From: JBKPDV01 sp046728075 | Lineage (GTDB): Bacteria > Acidobacteriota > Thermoanaerobaculia > UBA5066 > Gp7-AA6 | DNA: 11,006 nt | NCBI GenBank assembly: GCA_046728075.1 | Contig: JBKPDV010000252.1 | Coordinates: forward strand, 1 to 11,006 | Direction of reading: 5' to 3' | Part shown: positions 1-7,493 of the stretch, in pieces | How the letters are laid out: every line of letters starts with the position of its first letter | Numbering within the stretch: the first letter of the stretch is position 1 | Position numbers and translations under genes: made by a program | The notes under the pieces: model-generated | The model's database searches: none | The model's input: the letters and a program-made list of their open reading frames with translations, nothing else | Told to the model about the DNA's origin: nothing

Positions 1-1271
1 GAGTAAAGGACGTGAGCACGGGCGCTCGGGTCGATGACGACACGATCTTCGAGGCGGCCTCTCTCTCCAAGCCAGTCTTTGCCTACGCGGTCGCGAAGCT
101 CATGGACGCGGGAAAACTCGACCTGGACACCTCTGTCTCGAAGTACCTGCCGGGGGACTACGTCGATGACCCGCGGCTTCGCTCGATCACGGTGCGGCAC
201 GTTCTCTCGCACACGACGGGGTTCCCGAACTGGCGGCCCGACGGGCAGCGGCTCAAGATCCACTTTGCACCCGCAGAAAGATTCAGCTACTCCGGCGAGG
301 GCTTTGTCGATCTTCAGAGGGCGGTCAAGCGATCCACGGGCGAGACCCTGGAATCGTTGATGAAACGCCTCGTCTTCGAACCGCTCCGGATGACGAACAG
401 CAGCTACGTCTGGGAGGAGCGCTTCGAGGGGCGCAAGGCGACGGGCCACGACGCTGCCGGCAATCCCCGACGTATTCAAAAGCCGCCGCTGGCCTCCTCG
501 GCAGCGAGCCTTCAGACGACCGCACTCGACTATGCACGCTTCCTGATCGCCGTCCTGGATGGGACCGGCCTCCGGAAGAACACGGCCGCCGAGATCCTTC
601 GTCCGCAGGTCCACGTCGATGAAGGCTGCCAGAACTGCATTACCAAAAAGCCGAGCGGACGGATCTCCCGCGAGATCGGGTGGGGTCTGGGTTGGGGTCT
701 CGAACAAACCGACGACGGTGTCTCCCTCTGGCACTGGGGGGACAACAGCAGCGGTTTCCACTGTTACGTCGTCGGATACCCGCGCCAGAGGATCGGCGTC
801 GTCGTCTTCACGAATGGACTCGGAGGACACGGCATCATCCCCGAGATCGTCGAGGCGGCAGTCGGCGGCCGGCATCCGTCGTTCGCCTGGCTCGACTACG
901 AAAGGTACGACTCGCCCGTGCGTACATGGTTCCGGGACATTCTGGCTCGCGGCACTGGAGCGATCGCGAGCTACCGCGATCGGAAACGCGAAGGATCGGG
1001 CTCTGTGTGGACACAGGAGCAGGTCAACGGAGTCGGCTACTGGCTGCTGGGGAAGAAGAGACTTCCGGAGGCGATCGCTGTATTCGAGATGAACGCGGAG
1101 GACTTTCCGGCCTCCTGGAACGTCCACGACAGCCTCGCCGAAGCGTACGCCGCAGACGGCCAGAAGCAGCGCGCCATCGCCGCCTACGAGAAATCGCTCG
1201 CCTTGAACCCCGCCAATACCAACGGCGCCGAGCAGCTTCGCAAGCTGAAGAGCGAGCTCGTTCCGAAGTAA
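1..1271 (+). CDS. Beta-lactamase-fold serine hydrolase with C-terminal TPRs (5' partial)
   Basis: The frame is open to the left edge. The GTG at 12 would begin the protein only shortly before the catalytic motif, so the signal peptide and N-terminus probably lie outside the window. Counting from that GTG, the class C beta-lactamase/DD-peptidase nucleophile motif SxxK is S17-L-S-K20. A Y93-S-G stands at the YxN position, and HWG (241-243) stands where KTG normally is. An LSHTTG stretch near 65-70 is also typical of the family. Residues about 338-405 form two TPR-like repeats ending in SLALNP, an arrangement common in esterase or peptidase homologues of this family. Members are usually exported and act on peptides, esters or cell-wall fragments; the substrate here is unknown. 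YSG in place of YSN, and HxG in place of KTG, argue against a true beta-lactamase. The gene converges on the cupin gene. Confidence 0.9.
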   Translation, partial: VKDVSTGARVDDDTIFEAASLSKPVFAYAVAKLMDAGKLDLDTSVSKYLPGDYVDDPRLRSITVRHVLSHTTGFPNWRPDGQRLKIHFAPAERFSYSGEGFVDLQRAVKRSTGETLESLMKRLVFEPLRMTNSSYVWEERFEGRKATGHDAAGNPRRIQKPPLASSAASLQTTALDYARFLIAVLDGTGLRKNTAAEILRPQVHVDEGCQNCITKKPSGRISREIGWGLGWGLEQTDDGVSLWHWGDNSSGFHCYVVGYPRQRIGVVVFTNGLGGHGIIPEIVEAAVGGRHPSFAWLDYERYDSPVRTWFRDILARGTGAIASYRDRKREGSGSVWTQEQVNGVGYWLLGKKRLPEAIAVFEMNAEDFPASWNVHDSLAEAYAADGQKQRAIAAYEKSLALNPANTNGAEQLRKLKSELVPK

Positions 1272-1293
1272 TCTCTCAAGCGCGAGGCAGAGC

Positions 1294-1317
1294 GGGGCGG
1301 CGCCGAGCGCCCGCCCC
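1294..1317. other. GC-rich inverted repeat between convergent genes
   Basis: GGGGCGG (1294-1300) and CCGCCCC (1311-1317) are perfect complements around a 10-base loop. They lie in the 87-base gap between the convergent hydrolase and cupin genes. No T-tract follows on either strand, so a canonical intrinsic terminator is not shown. It may still act as a shared 3'-end hairpin. Confidence 0.35.
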
Positions 1318-1358
1318 GGACCACTGCTCGCACGACTCGCGCCGGCTTGCCCGCCCGG

Positions 1359-1847
1359 TTACTTCTTGGCCGGCGCTTTCGCTTTCGGCGCTTCGACCAT
1401 CTTCACGTCGAACTTGCGGTTGCCTTCGATGAAGAAGACACATTCCGAGGCCTTGTCACAGCCGGTGGTATGGCGGTAGGTCGAGGGAAGAAAGAGGTAG
1501 GAGCCGGCCGTCATACGGACCTCCGGCTTGCCTTCAGGGCCGTGAATGAGAGTCCCCGACACGACGACGATACGCAGATCGGCCGAGTGCGTGTGAAGAG
1601 GCGCCGAAAAACCCGCCGGAAACTTCTGTACGGCGCCGAACGGGCCCTTCGTCCAGTCGCCGAACAGACTCACGCCCTTGACACCGGGAGGCGCGCCTTC
1701 CACGTCCGTCCATTTCAGATCACCCGCCGGCCAGACGACGGGCGCCAGGGCGGCCGCCTTCGCTTTTCCCGCTTCCGTGTTTTGCGCCAGGGCCGCCGCG
1801 GCCAGCACGACCGACAGAGAGAGCGCCAGGACAATTCTGAATCTCAT
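1359..1847 (-). CDS. Secreted cupin protein (DUF4437-like)
   Basis: This 162-aa protein has a cleavable signal peptide: a basic MRFR start, a hydrophobic stretch to about residue 20, and an ALAQ cleavage region. The mature part is a single cupin barrel. Motif 1 contains PLHTH with H85 and H87 and the family Gly at G98; the usual Glu of motif 1 is not evident. Motif 2, starting at GSYLFLP, supplies H126, so a metal site of three His is plausible. C130 and C136 bracket a short loop in the pattern GCDKASEC, seen in DUF4437-type cupins, and could form a disulfide after export. The C-terminus is Lys/Ala-rich. The ATG at 1847 is preceded by AGAAGGAG on the minus strand (1856-1863), an excellent ribosome site. 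The substrate is unknown, and catalytic or simple ligand-binding roles are both possible. Confidence 0.9.
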   Translation of the reverse strand: MRFRIVLALSLSVVLAAAALAQNTEAGKAKAAALAPVVWPAGDLKWTDVEGAPPGVKGVSLFGDWTKGPFGAVQKFPAGFSAPLHTHSADLRIVVVSGTLIHGPEGKPEVRMTAGSYLFLPSTYRHTTGCDKASECVFFIEGNRKFDVKMVEAPKAKAPAKK

Positions 1848-2214
1848 TGACCGATCTCCTTCTGCTGAGGGTTTTTCCCAACCCTATCAGCCGAGTCACT
1901 CCGTGGCAAGCCGATCTGGAACGGAACCCAAGCGAGCCGATGGATTGTCCTGCGCGCCAGTCGGCGGGAGGCGACTCGCTCCGAAGCCTTCTGTCATGGG
2001 GCGCCTCTAGCGGACTTCGGGATCAAGGGCCAGCGCCTTATCGCGCAGTCACAATCTATATATTGTTACAAGGAAAGTTGCGGGCTTCGTTCGCCGACCC
2101 GGAAACAGTCCGGTGCGCCCGCAGGCGCAGGTCCCGAGGAAGCGGAAGCGACGTGCGTGGCACACCCCTTGCTCAATGAGCTCTGGTTGCAAACCGGCGA
2201 CAGAGGGAGGTTCT
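1848..2214. other. Divergent intergenic region
   Basis: This 367-base stretch separates the minus-strand cupin from the plus-strand YXWGXW gene and should hold both promoters. Apart from the cupin ribosome site and the AT-rich palindrome near 2051-2066, I see no RNA gene, repeat or convincing ORF. A GTG-led in-frame extension of the downstream gene to 2113 is possible but unlikely, because the ATG at 2215 has its own ribosome site and signal peptide. Confidence 0.6.
2051..2066. promoter_or_regulatory. AT-rich palindrome, possible promoter/operator
   Basis: ACAATCTATATATTGT is an imperfect palindrome (ACAAT...ATTGT arms of 5 bp) in otherwise GC-rich DNA between two divergent genes. TATATT at 2059-2064 could be a -10 element for the plus-strand gene, but no good -35 was found at the right spacing. 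Its position and symmetry suggest a regulator site or promoter core; this is inference only. Confidence 0.3.
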
Positions 2215-2700
2215 ATGAGTTTGAAGGCATTTCAGAGGGCGGTTCTCGCAGCGCTCGTCGGCGTCACGGCAGGACCCGGGCTTGCGCAGATTCCGGTACC
2301 CGTTCCCGTCCCTCTTCCGGGGCTCGAGGTGCGGTTCTCGACGGGAAGACCGCCCGCCGTCCGCCACGAGCAGGCCGGCCCGCGTCCCGGACCGAACTAT
2401 GTATGGGTCACCGGCTTCTGGGACTGGGACGGCGCGCGCTGGCGGTGGATTCCGGGGCGCTGGGAGCTGCGCGCGGCACCGGATGCGTACTGGATCGCCC
2501 CTCGTTATGTCCACACCGACAGGGGCACGATCTACGAGCCGGGCCACTGGTCCAACCAGACGATTGCGGTCGGCGACGACGTGCGCAAGCGGAAAGAGTG
2601 GCAGCGGCACGAGCGCGAACACGAGAAGGAGCTCGAGAGGGAACGTGACCGCGATCGTTACAAGGACCAGTTCCGGGACCACGACCGCGATCATCAGTAA
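2215..2700 (+). CDS. Secreted YXWGXW-repeat-type protein with charged tail
   Basis: The ATG at 2215 is chosen because GGGAGG (2205-2210) sits 4 bases upstream and the protein then begins with a signal peptide (hydrophobic to about residue 22, cleavage near GLAQ). This gives 161 aa. After a Pro/Val-rich linker (26-36), residues about 62-83 carry the aromatic pattern YVWVTGFWDWDG...WRWIPGRW. This matches the YXWGXW-repeat family of small exported bacterial proteins. A second, weaker copy around 92-112 includes YWIAPRYV and the PGHW ending. Residues 123-161 are an almost uninterrupted run of Arg, Glu, Asp, His and Lys, likely a single charged helix or a disordered tail. The function of the family is not established; an envelope role is likely from the signal peptide. 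A terminator region follows the stop. Confidence 0.85.
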   Translation: MSLKAFQRAVLAALVGVTAGPGLAQIPVPVPVPLPGLEVRFSTGRPPAVRHEQAGPRPGPNYVWVTGFWDWDGARWRWIPGRWELRAAPDAYWIAPRYVHTDRGTIYEPGHWSNQTIAVGDDVRKRKEWQRHEREHEKELERERDRDRYKDQFRDHDRDHQ

Positions 2701-2704
2701 GAAT

Positions 2705-2769
2705 CGGCTCTGAATTCGGAGCCGCAGGTCCACGGCCAACCCGGTCGAGCCCGCGGCTCTTTTCTTCTC
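2705..2769 (+). terminator. Terminator region with competing hairpins
   Basis: GAGCC (2747-2751), loop CGC, GGCTC (2755-2759) is followed by TTTTCTTCTC (2760-2769), an intrinsic-terminator layout just after the YXWGXW gene. Two further segments compete with it. CGGCTC (2705-2710) can pair with GAGCCG (2719-2724), and GAGCCGC (2719-2725) can instead pair with GCGGCTC (2753-2759). Confidence 0.65.
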
Positions 2770-2838
2770 AAACGACCGATCCCGACGACCTCGGAGCGCA
2801 GGCGCGGCAGAGGCCCGTCGGCGAGCAGCGCTTTTACC

Positions 2839-2859
2839 TTCAGCTGAAAGGGGCGCCCC
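2839..2859. promoter_or_regulatory. Two adjacent palindromes before the CHASE-kinase start
   Basis: TTCAGCTGAA (2839-2848) and GGGGCGCCCC (2850-2859) are perfect 10-bp palindromes separated by one base. They end 16 bases before the GTG start of the receptor kinase. They could be an operator or a 5'-UTR structure. There is no independent evidence for either role. Confidence 0.3.
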
Positions 2860-2875
2860 GCAAGATAATCTGCCC

Positions 2876-5008
2876 GTGAGCAGCGGCGGGGAAGACGGCG
2901 GGCGCCGATCCGGTCCGGTGACCGGCCGCTTCACGGTGCGTCGCGTTCGGTCCGCCTATTCCTCATGGCGCGCCTCGATCCGCCGTACCGATGTGTTCCT
3001 CGCGGGCGTTCTCGCTGCGCTCTCGCTCGGTTTGGGCGCGTATCTCCACGCCCGCGCTCAGGCGGCGGCGCGTGTCGGCTTCGCGGAAAGTGCGCAACGC
3101 CTCCACGCGGCGATCGCGGAGAGACTGGCCCAACCGTTGGAGGATCTCCTCGCGCTCTCGAGCTTTCTCGAGGCTTCGGGAGGCCTGAGTCGCCAGCAAT
3201 TCCGTCTCCTGGCGAATCCGATGTTGCAGCGCCACCGGACTGTCTACGCTTTCGAATGGCTTCCGCTGGTCCGTGAATCCGAGCGCTCTCATTACGAAGC
3301 GGAGGCGCGCGCCACGGGCCTGACCGACTACCGCTTCTGGGAGCCGGGTCCCGACGGAAAGCCGCGGGAGGCCGCCCGCCGTCCTTCCTACGTACCCATC
3401 CACTACATGGAACCACCGAGCGCGCTCGCGCTCGGCTTCGACATTGCGGCCGAGCCGGGCCGATGGTCGATCGCGGAGAAGGCGCGCGACTCGGGTGTCA
3501 TCACCGCCTCGCCCCCGTTCGGCCTCGTGGAGGACATGGGTCAGCCGAACGCTTCGCTGGCGATCGCTCTGTACGCACCGATTTACCGCGGAGCCAATTC
3601 CGCGTCGGAGCCGGCGCGACGCGACTCGCTCTCCGGCTTCGTCATGGCGATCTTTCGCGTGGCGCCGCTCGTGGACTCCGCCGTGTCGGTAGCGAACGCA
3701 TCGGGTCTCGCGTTTGCTCTGTCCGACGCTGAAGCTTCGGGAGCGCCGGCGCTCGCGGAACGTCCGCCAGCCGCGAGTACGCTTGTCCACCGGGCCGGCT
3801 TCGAGCTGAAGTTCCCGGTGCATTTCGTAGATCGCTGGTGGACACTCGATGTCTTCGCTCTTCCGGGGTCGCTGGTCCCCACGCGCCGCGGACCGATCGG
3901 GGTTGCCGCGGCCGGCGTTCTGGTCGCCCTGCTCGGGTTCGTCGGGGTGACCTCCCTGCGGACGATCTCTCGCCTGCGCCGCCAGGCAGAAAAAGTCGGA
4001 CCGTACCGCCTCGTCGCGCGCCTGGGTCATGGCGCGATGGGCGTCGTCTGGGAAGCGCGCCATGCCCTGCTGCGGCGGCCGACGGCGGTCAAGTTGCTCG
4101 CGCCGGGCACGGGAGGGGAGCGCGCGCTCGCGCGCTTCGAGCGAGAGGTCCAATTGACGGCGGGCTTGACGCACCCGAGCACGATCGCGATCTACGACTA
4201 CGGCCGCACCGCCGACGGCGTTTTTTATTACGCGATGGAGCTCTTGCACGGCATCAATCTGCTGCAGCTTGTGAGCTTCGACGGGCCGCTGCCTCCGGCG
4301 CGCGTCGTGCACCTGCTGCGGCAGGCGTGCGGCGCCCTGGCGGAGGCGCACGCCGCGGGTCTCATTCACCGGGACATCAAACCGGCCAACTTGATGATCT
4401 GCGTCCAGGGAGGCATTCCCGACTTCCTGAAGATTCTCGACTTCGGCCTCGTCAAGGACATCGGCGCGGCGGAGCCGCTACCGGAAGGGGGAATGCCACA
4501 GGTCCAGGCCGACGCGGGACTTTCGCTGGACGGCTCGATCCTCGGGACACCCCTTTACATGGCTCCCGAGGGAATGAGTGATCCGTCGAAGATCGATACG
4601 CGCGCCGATCTCTTCGCGCTCGGCGCCGTCGGATACTTTCTGCTGACCGGCAATTCGCCATTTCCGGGGCGCACCGCGATCGAGGTTTTCCGCAGCGAAC
4701 GTCTGGGTCCGCCGCCCCCTCTCGCGGGCGCCGCCCCGAATCCCGTGCCGACCCCGCTGGAGGAGACTCTCCGCCGGTGTCTCGCCTTCCGCCGGGAAGA
4801 GCGGCCGGCCTCGGCGGAGGCGCTCGACGCGATGCTTGAGGAATGCGCCGTTCTTCCGTGGAAGCTCGCGGACGCGCGGGTCTGGTGGCGAGACCGGGGT
4901 CCGAAGGCGCTCGCGGCGGCGCGGGCACAGAGAGAGGAAGCCGGTCTCGGGGAAAAAGGGCAGGTCCTGGTTCTGGCTTCCGACGACCGCAGCCCGGGAC
5001 CGCCATAG
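2876..5008 (+). CDS. CHASE-domain transmembrane Ser/Thr protein kinase
   Basis: This 710-aa receptor kinase has its sensor at the N-terminus. TM1 (about 39-57) and TM2 (about 338-360) enclose an extracytoplasmic region of about 280 residues. That region has CHASE hallmarks: SSFLEAS (95-101), a YAFEWLPLVRESER block (124-137), YVPIHYMEPP (172-181), LGFD (186-189), and a closing YAPIYR. A cytoplasmic Hanks-type kinase follows TM2 at about 377-655: Gly loop GHGAMG (384-389), ATP Lys K406, helix-C Glu E424, HRDIKPAN (498-505), DFG (522-524), and GTPLYMAPE (557-565). All catalytic residues are present, so it should be active, and as an RD kinase it is probably regulated by activation-loop phosphorylation. 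Known CHASE domains bind small ligands such as cytokinins or unknown signals. No in-frame ATG fits, so the GTG at 2876 is taken; its ribosome site is weak and the start is uncertain. It likely shares a transcript with the next gene. Confidence 0.93.
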   Translation: MSSGGEDGGRRSGPVTGRFTVRRVRSAYSSWRASIRRTDVFLAGVLAALSLGLGAYLHARAQAAARVGFAESAQRLHAAIAERLAQPLEDLLALSSFLEASGGLSRQQFRLLANPMLQRHRTVYAFEWLPLVRESERSHYEAEARATGLTDYRFWEPGPDGKPREAARRPSYVPIHYMEPPSALALGFDIAAEPGRWSIAEKARDSGVITASPPFGLVEDMGQPNASLAIALYAPIYRGANSASEPARRDSLSGFVMAIFRVAPLVDSAVSVANASGLAFALSDAEASGAPALAERPPAASTLVHRAGFELKFPVHFVDRWWTLDVFALPGSLVPTRRGPIGVAAAGVLVALLGFVGVTSLRTISRLRRQAEKVGPYRLVARLGHGAMGVVWEARHALLRRPTAVKLLAPGTGGERALARFEREVQLTAGLTHPSTIAIYDYGRTADGVFYYAMELLHGINLLQLVSFDGPLPPARVVHLLRQACGALAEAHAAGLIHRDIKPANLMICVQGGIPDFLKILDFGLVKDIGAAEPLPEGGMPQVQADAGLSLDGSILGTPLYMAPEGMSDPSKIDTRADLFALGAVGYFLLTGNSPFPGRTAIEVFRSERLGPPPPLAGAAPNPVPTPLEETLRRCLAFRREERPASAEALDAMLEECAVLPWKLADARVWWRDRGPKALAAARAQREEAGLGEKGQVLVLASDDRSPGPP

Positions 5009-5037
5009 AATAGGCGCCAACCGAAGCGAGGTTCGAA

Positions 5038-5358
5038 ATGTTGAGTGTGGACGCCGCCTACGAACGTATCGGCACGGCTCTCCGGCGAAGAGGTTACGTC
5101 GTCACGAAGGAGGAGCGGCCGACCGAGCCCTCCGGCGATCGGGTGGCCGTCTACGACTCGCCCAACATGTCCGTGACGGTTCGTTGGCTGGAAAAGGCGC
5201 GGTTGTTGACACTCCAGGTGAAGGTCGATGGCGATTGGGTCGAGTTCGCCAGACGAAGCTTCGGCCCGAAGGGTCTCGAGGACACTTCTGTCGATGCGCT
5301 CGTGCGCGCGGTCGACACGGAAGTCGCCGAGACGTCCACGGACTCGGGCGAGACCTAA
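5038..5358 (+). CDS. Conserved-looking small protein of unknown function
   Basis: I do not recognise this 106-aa protein. It starts at an ATG with GCGAGG (5026-5031) 6 bases upstream, 29 bases after the kinase stop, so co-transcription is likely. There is no signal peptide or membrane segment. The sequence suggests a compact alpha/beta domain: an N-terminal helix (about 4-18), several alternating hydrophobic beta strands (about 20-71, including VTVRW and LLTLQVKV), then a C-terminal helix (about 84-97) and a short acidic Ser/Thr-rich tail ending TSTDSGET. That tail could be a phosphorylation target of the upstream kinase, which is speculation from position only. The gene ends just before an intrinsic terminator. 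Confidence 0.75.
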   Translation: MLSVDAAYERIGTALRRRGYVVTKEERPTEPSGDRVAVYDSPNMSVTVRWLEKARLLTLQVKVDGDWVEFARRSFGPKGLEDTSVDALVRAVDTEVAETSTDSGET

Positions 5359-5400
5359 AACCCCGGCAGGTCCGACGAAAGGGTCGGCCGTGAGAGAGCA

Positions 5401-5437
5401 GGAGCCGATTGTCCCGAAAACTCCGGCTCCGTTTTTT
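5401..5437 (+). terminator. Rho-independent terminator of the kinase/small-protein unit
   Basis: GGAGCCG (5401-5407) pairs perfectly with CGGCTCC (5424-5430) across a 16-base loop, followed by G and six T (5432-5437). A smaller hairpin, CCGAC/GTCGG (5372-5387), lies just upstream. The terminator sits 25 bases before the M13 peptidase start and separates the two transcription units. Confidence 0.8.
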
Positions 5438-5462
5438 CGTAAGGTTGCCTCGGGAGAACTCT

Positions 5463-7487
5463 ATGCGCAACGCAAAGGCACTCTTGTGTCTGTCCGCATT
5501 CCTGGCGGTCGCCGCCTCGCCCGACACGCCGCAGCGCGGTGTCGAACCCTCGGACATCGATCGCGGCGTCGATCCCTGCGTCGACTTCTTCGCCTACGCG
5601 AACGGAAGCTGGCGGGCGAACAATCCGATCCCGGCCTCCATGCCGCGGTGGAGCCGGCGGTGGGCGGCCGGCGAATCGACGAAAGACCGCCTCCGGGAGA
5701 TCCTCGATCAGACTTCCGCGGCCTCCGGGCGGACGAAAGGGAGCGTCGAGCAGCTCATCGGCGACTTCTACGGAGCCTGCATGGACGAAGCACAGGCCAA
5801 CCGGCTCGGCGTCAAGCCTCTGAGCCCGCTTCTGGCGGAGATCGACGGCATCCAGAACACCGCGGACGTTCAGCGAGTGGTCGCCCGGTTCCACGCGATC
5901 GCGATTCCCGTGCCTTTCGCGCTCGCCGGAGAATCCGACAACCATACCCCGACGGACGTGATCGCAAAGCTCTACGCGAGCGGCCTCGGAATGCCGGACC
6001 GGGACTACTACGTCAAGCCCGAGCCTCGATTCGTGGAAGCGCGGGAAAAGTATTCCGCCCACGTTGCCGCGACATTCCAGCTGGCGGGCGACGACCCGGC
6101 GCGCGCGAAGTCCGCGGCCGACACGATCCTGCGAATGGAAACGCACCTGGCCGAGGCGTCACTGGACAACGTGGCGCTGCGGGACCCGAAGGCGACCGAT
6201 CACAAGATGTCCTTCGCCGAGCTCCAGAAGCTCACGCCCCACTTCGACTGGACCGGCTACTCGCGGCGAGTCGGTGTACGAATCGGCGATCCGAACGTCG
6301 CGGAGCCGAAATTCATGACCGAATTCGACCGCCAGCTCGCTTCGACACCGATCGCCGACTGGAAGACTTACCTCAAATGGCACCTGCTCAACTCCGCGGC
6401 GCCGTCGTTGTCCGACGCGTTCATTTCCGAGGACTTCGCCTTCAACGGCGCCTACTTGAGCGGCGCCAAAGAGATGAAGCCGCGATGGAAGCGCTGCGTC
6501 GAATCGACCGACCGCCAGCTCGGCGAGGCGCTCGGCCGGAAGTACGTCGAGAAGTATTTCCCGCCGGAGGCGAAGGCCCGGATGCAGGAGCTCGTCAAGA
6601 ACCTGAGGCTCGCGATGGGCGAGACGATCGAAGGCCTGGAGTGGATGAGCGCGGAGACCAAGAAGCGTGCCCTCGAGAAGCTCTCGACGTTCAATCCGAA
6701 GATCGGGTATCCCGACAAGTGGAAGGACTACAGCCGCGTCGCGATCAGCCGCACCTCCTACTGGAACGACGTTGTCGCCGGCCGCAAGTTCAACGTCGAC
6801 GACAATCTGGCGACGATCGGCAAGCCCCTCGACCGGGGGCGCTGGGGCATGACGCCGCCGACCTCCGACGCCTACTACAACCCTTTGTTGAACGAGATCG
6901 TCTTCCCCGCCGGCATCCTGCAGCCGCCCGCGTTCAGCATGTCCGCCAACGACGCGGTGAACTACGGCGCGATCGGCGTGGTGATCGGGCATGAGATCAG
7001 CCATGGCTTCGACGACCAGGGGGCCCAATTCGACGCGCAGGGGCGTTTGAACAACTGGTGGACCGAGGAGGACTTGAAAAGATTCCAGGAAAAGACCGCC
7101 TGCGTGGTCAGACAGTTCGACAACTACTTCGTCGAGCCGGGCCTCCACCACAATGGCAAGCTCGTGTTGGGGGAGTCGATCGGAGATCTCGCGGGAGCGA
7201 AAATCGCCTATCGCGCCTTTCAGATTTCACAGAAGGGCAAGCCGCCGCTGCCTGCCGTGGACGGCTTCACGCCGGACCAGCAGTTCTTCATTGCGTGGGG
7301 GCAGTTTCGCGGCGACGCCGTCCGGCCCGAGTTCGCGCGCACGATGGTTCAAGGCGATCCGCACCCGATCGGGAAGTTTCGCGTCATCGGACCGGTCTCC
7401 AACCTGCCGGAATTCCAGAAGGCGTTCTCCTGCAAGCCCGGGGCGCCGATGGTGCGGCCTCCCGATCAGCGCTGCGAGGTCTGGTAG
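5463..7487 (+). CDS. Secreted M13 (neprilysin/PepO-like) zinc endopeptidase
   Basis: The 674-aa product matches the usual M13 length of about 650-700. The ATG at 5463 follows GGGAGA (5452-5457) and opens a signal peptide (hydrophobic about 6-19); the longer in-frame ATG at 5409 would lie within the terminator and is rejected. The N-terminal M13 domain starts with DPCVDFFAYANGSW. The catalytic domain has HEISH (510-514), with E511 as the general base, then the third zinc ligand E571 and D575 in GESIGD. The C-terminal block DPHPIGKFRV...SNLPEF and the final CEVW are family hallmarks. The enzyme should cleave short peptides outside the cytoplasm. One oddity: D469 replaces the highly conserved substrate-binding Asn of the NAxY motif (Asn542 in neprilysin). 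The stop codon touches a heptamer repeat array. The gene is probably its own transcription unit. Confidence 0.96.
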   Translation: MRNAKALLCLSAFLAVAASPDTPQRGVEPSDIDRGVDPCVDFFAYANGSWRANNPIPASMPRWSRRWAAGESTKDRLREILDQTSAASGRTKGSVEQLIGDFYGACMDEAQANRLGVKPLSPLLAEIDGIQNTADVQRVVARFHAIAIPVPFALAGESDNHTPTDVIAKLYASGLGMPDRDYYVKPEPRFVEAREKYSAHVAATFQLAGDDPARAKSAADTILRMETHLAEASLDNVALRDPKATDHKMSFAELQKLTPHFDWTGYSRRVGVRIGDPNVAEPKFMTEFDRQLASTPIADWKTYLKWHLLNSAAPSLSDAFISEDFAFNGAYLSGAKEMKPRWKRCVESTDRQLGEALGRKYVEKYFPPEAKARMQELVKNLRLAMGETIEGLEWMSAETKKRALEKLSTFNPKIGYPDKWKDYSRVAISRTSYWNDVVAGRKFNVDDNLATIGKPLDRGRWGMTPPTSDAYYNPLLNEIVFPAGILQPPAFSMSANDAVNYGAIGVVIGHEISHGFDDQGAQFDAQGRLNNWWTEEDLKRFQEKTACVVRQFDNYFVEPGLHHNGKLVLGESIGDLAGAKIAYRAFQISQKGKPPLPAVDGFTPDQQFFIAWGQFRGDAVRPEFARTMVQGDPHPIGKFRVIGPVSNLPEFQKAFSCKPGAPMVRPPDQRCEVW

Positions 7488-7493
7488 TTGATC

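Noticed and set aside
12..14. GTG at 12 as the true start of the serine hydrolase
   Set aside because: The frame is open to the left edge, and the start would leave only 16 residues before the SxxK nucleophile with no signal peptide. The gene is more likely cut by the window.
2113..2214. In-frame N-terminal extension of the YXWGXW protein from a GTG
   Set aside because: It would bury the clear signal peptide, and the ATG at 2215 has its own GGGAGG ribosome site.
5409..5462. Longer start for the M13 peptidase at 5409
   Set aside because: It would place the start inside the terminator stem and T-run and hide the signal peptide. The ATG at 5463 has a good ribosome site.
6159..7151. Long minus-strand frame antisense to the M13 catalytic region
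   Set aside because: Composition is typical of an antisense shadow and no domain is seen. The sense strand has HEISH and the other M13 hallmarks.
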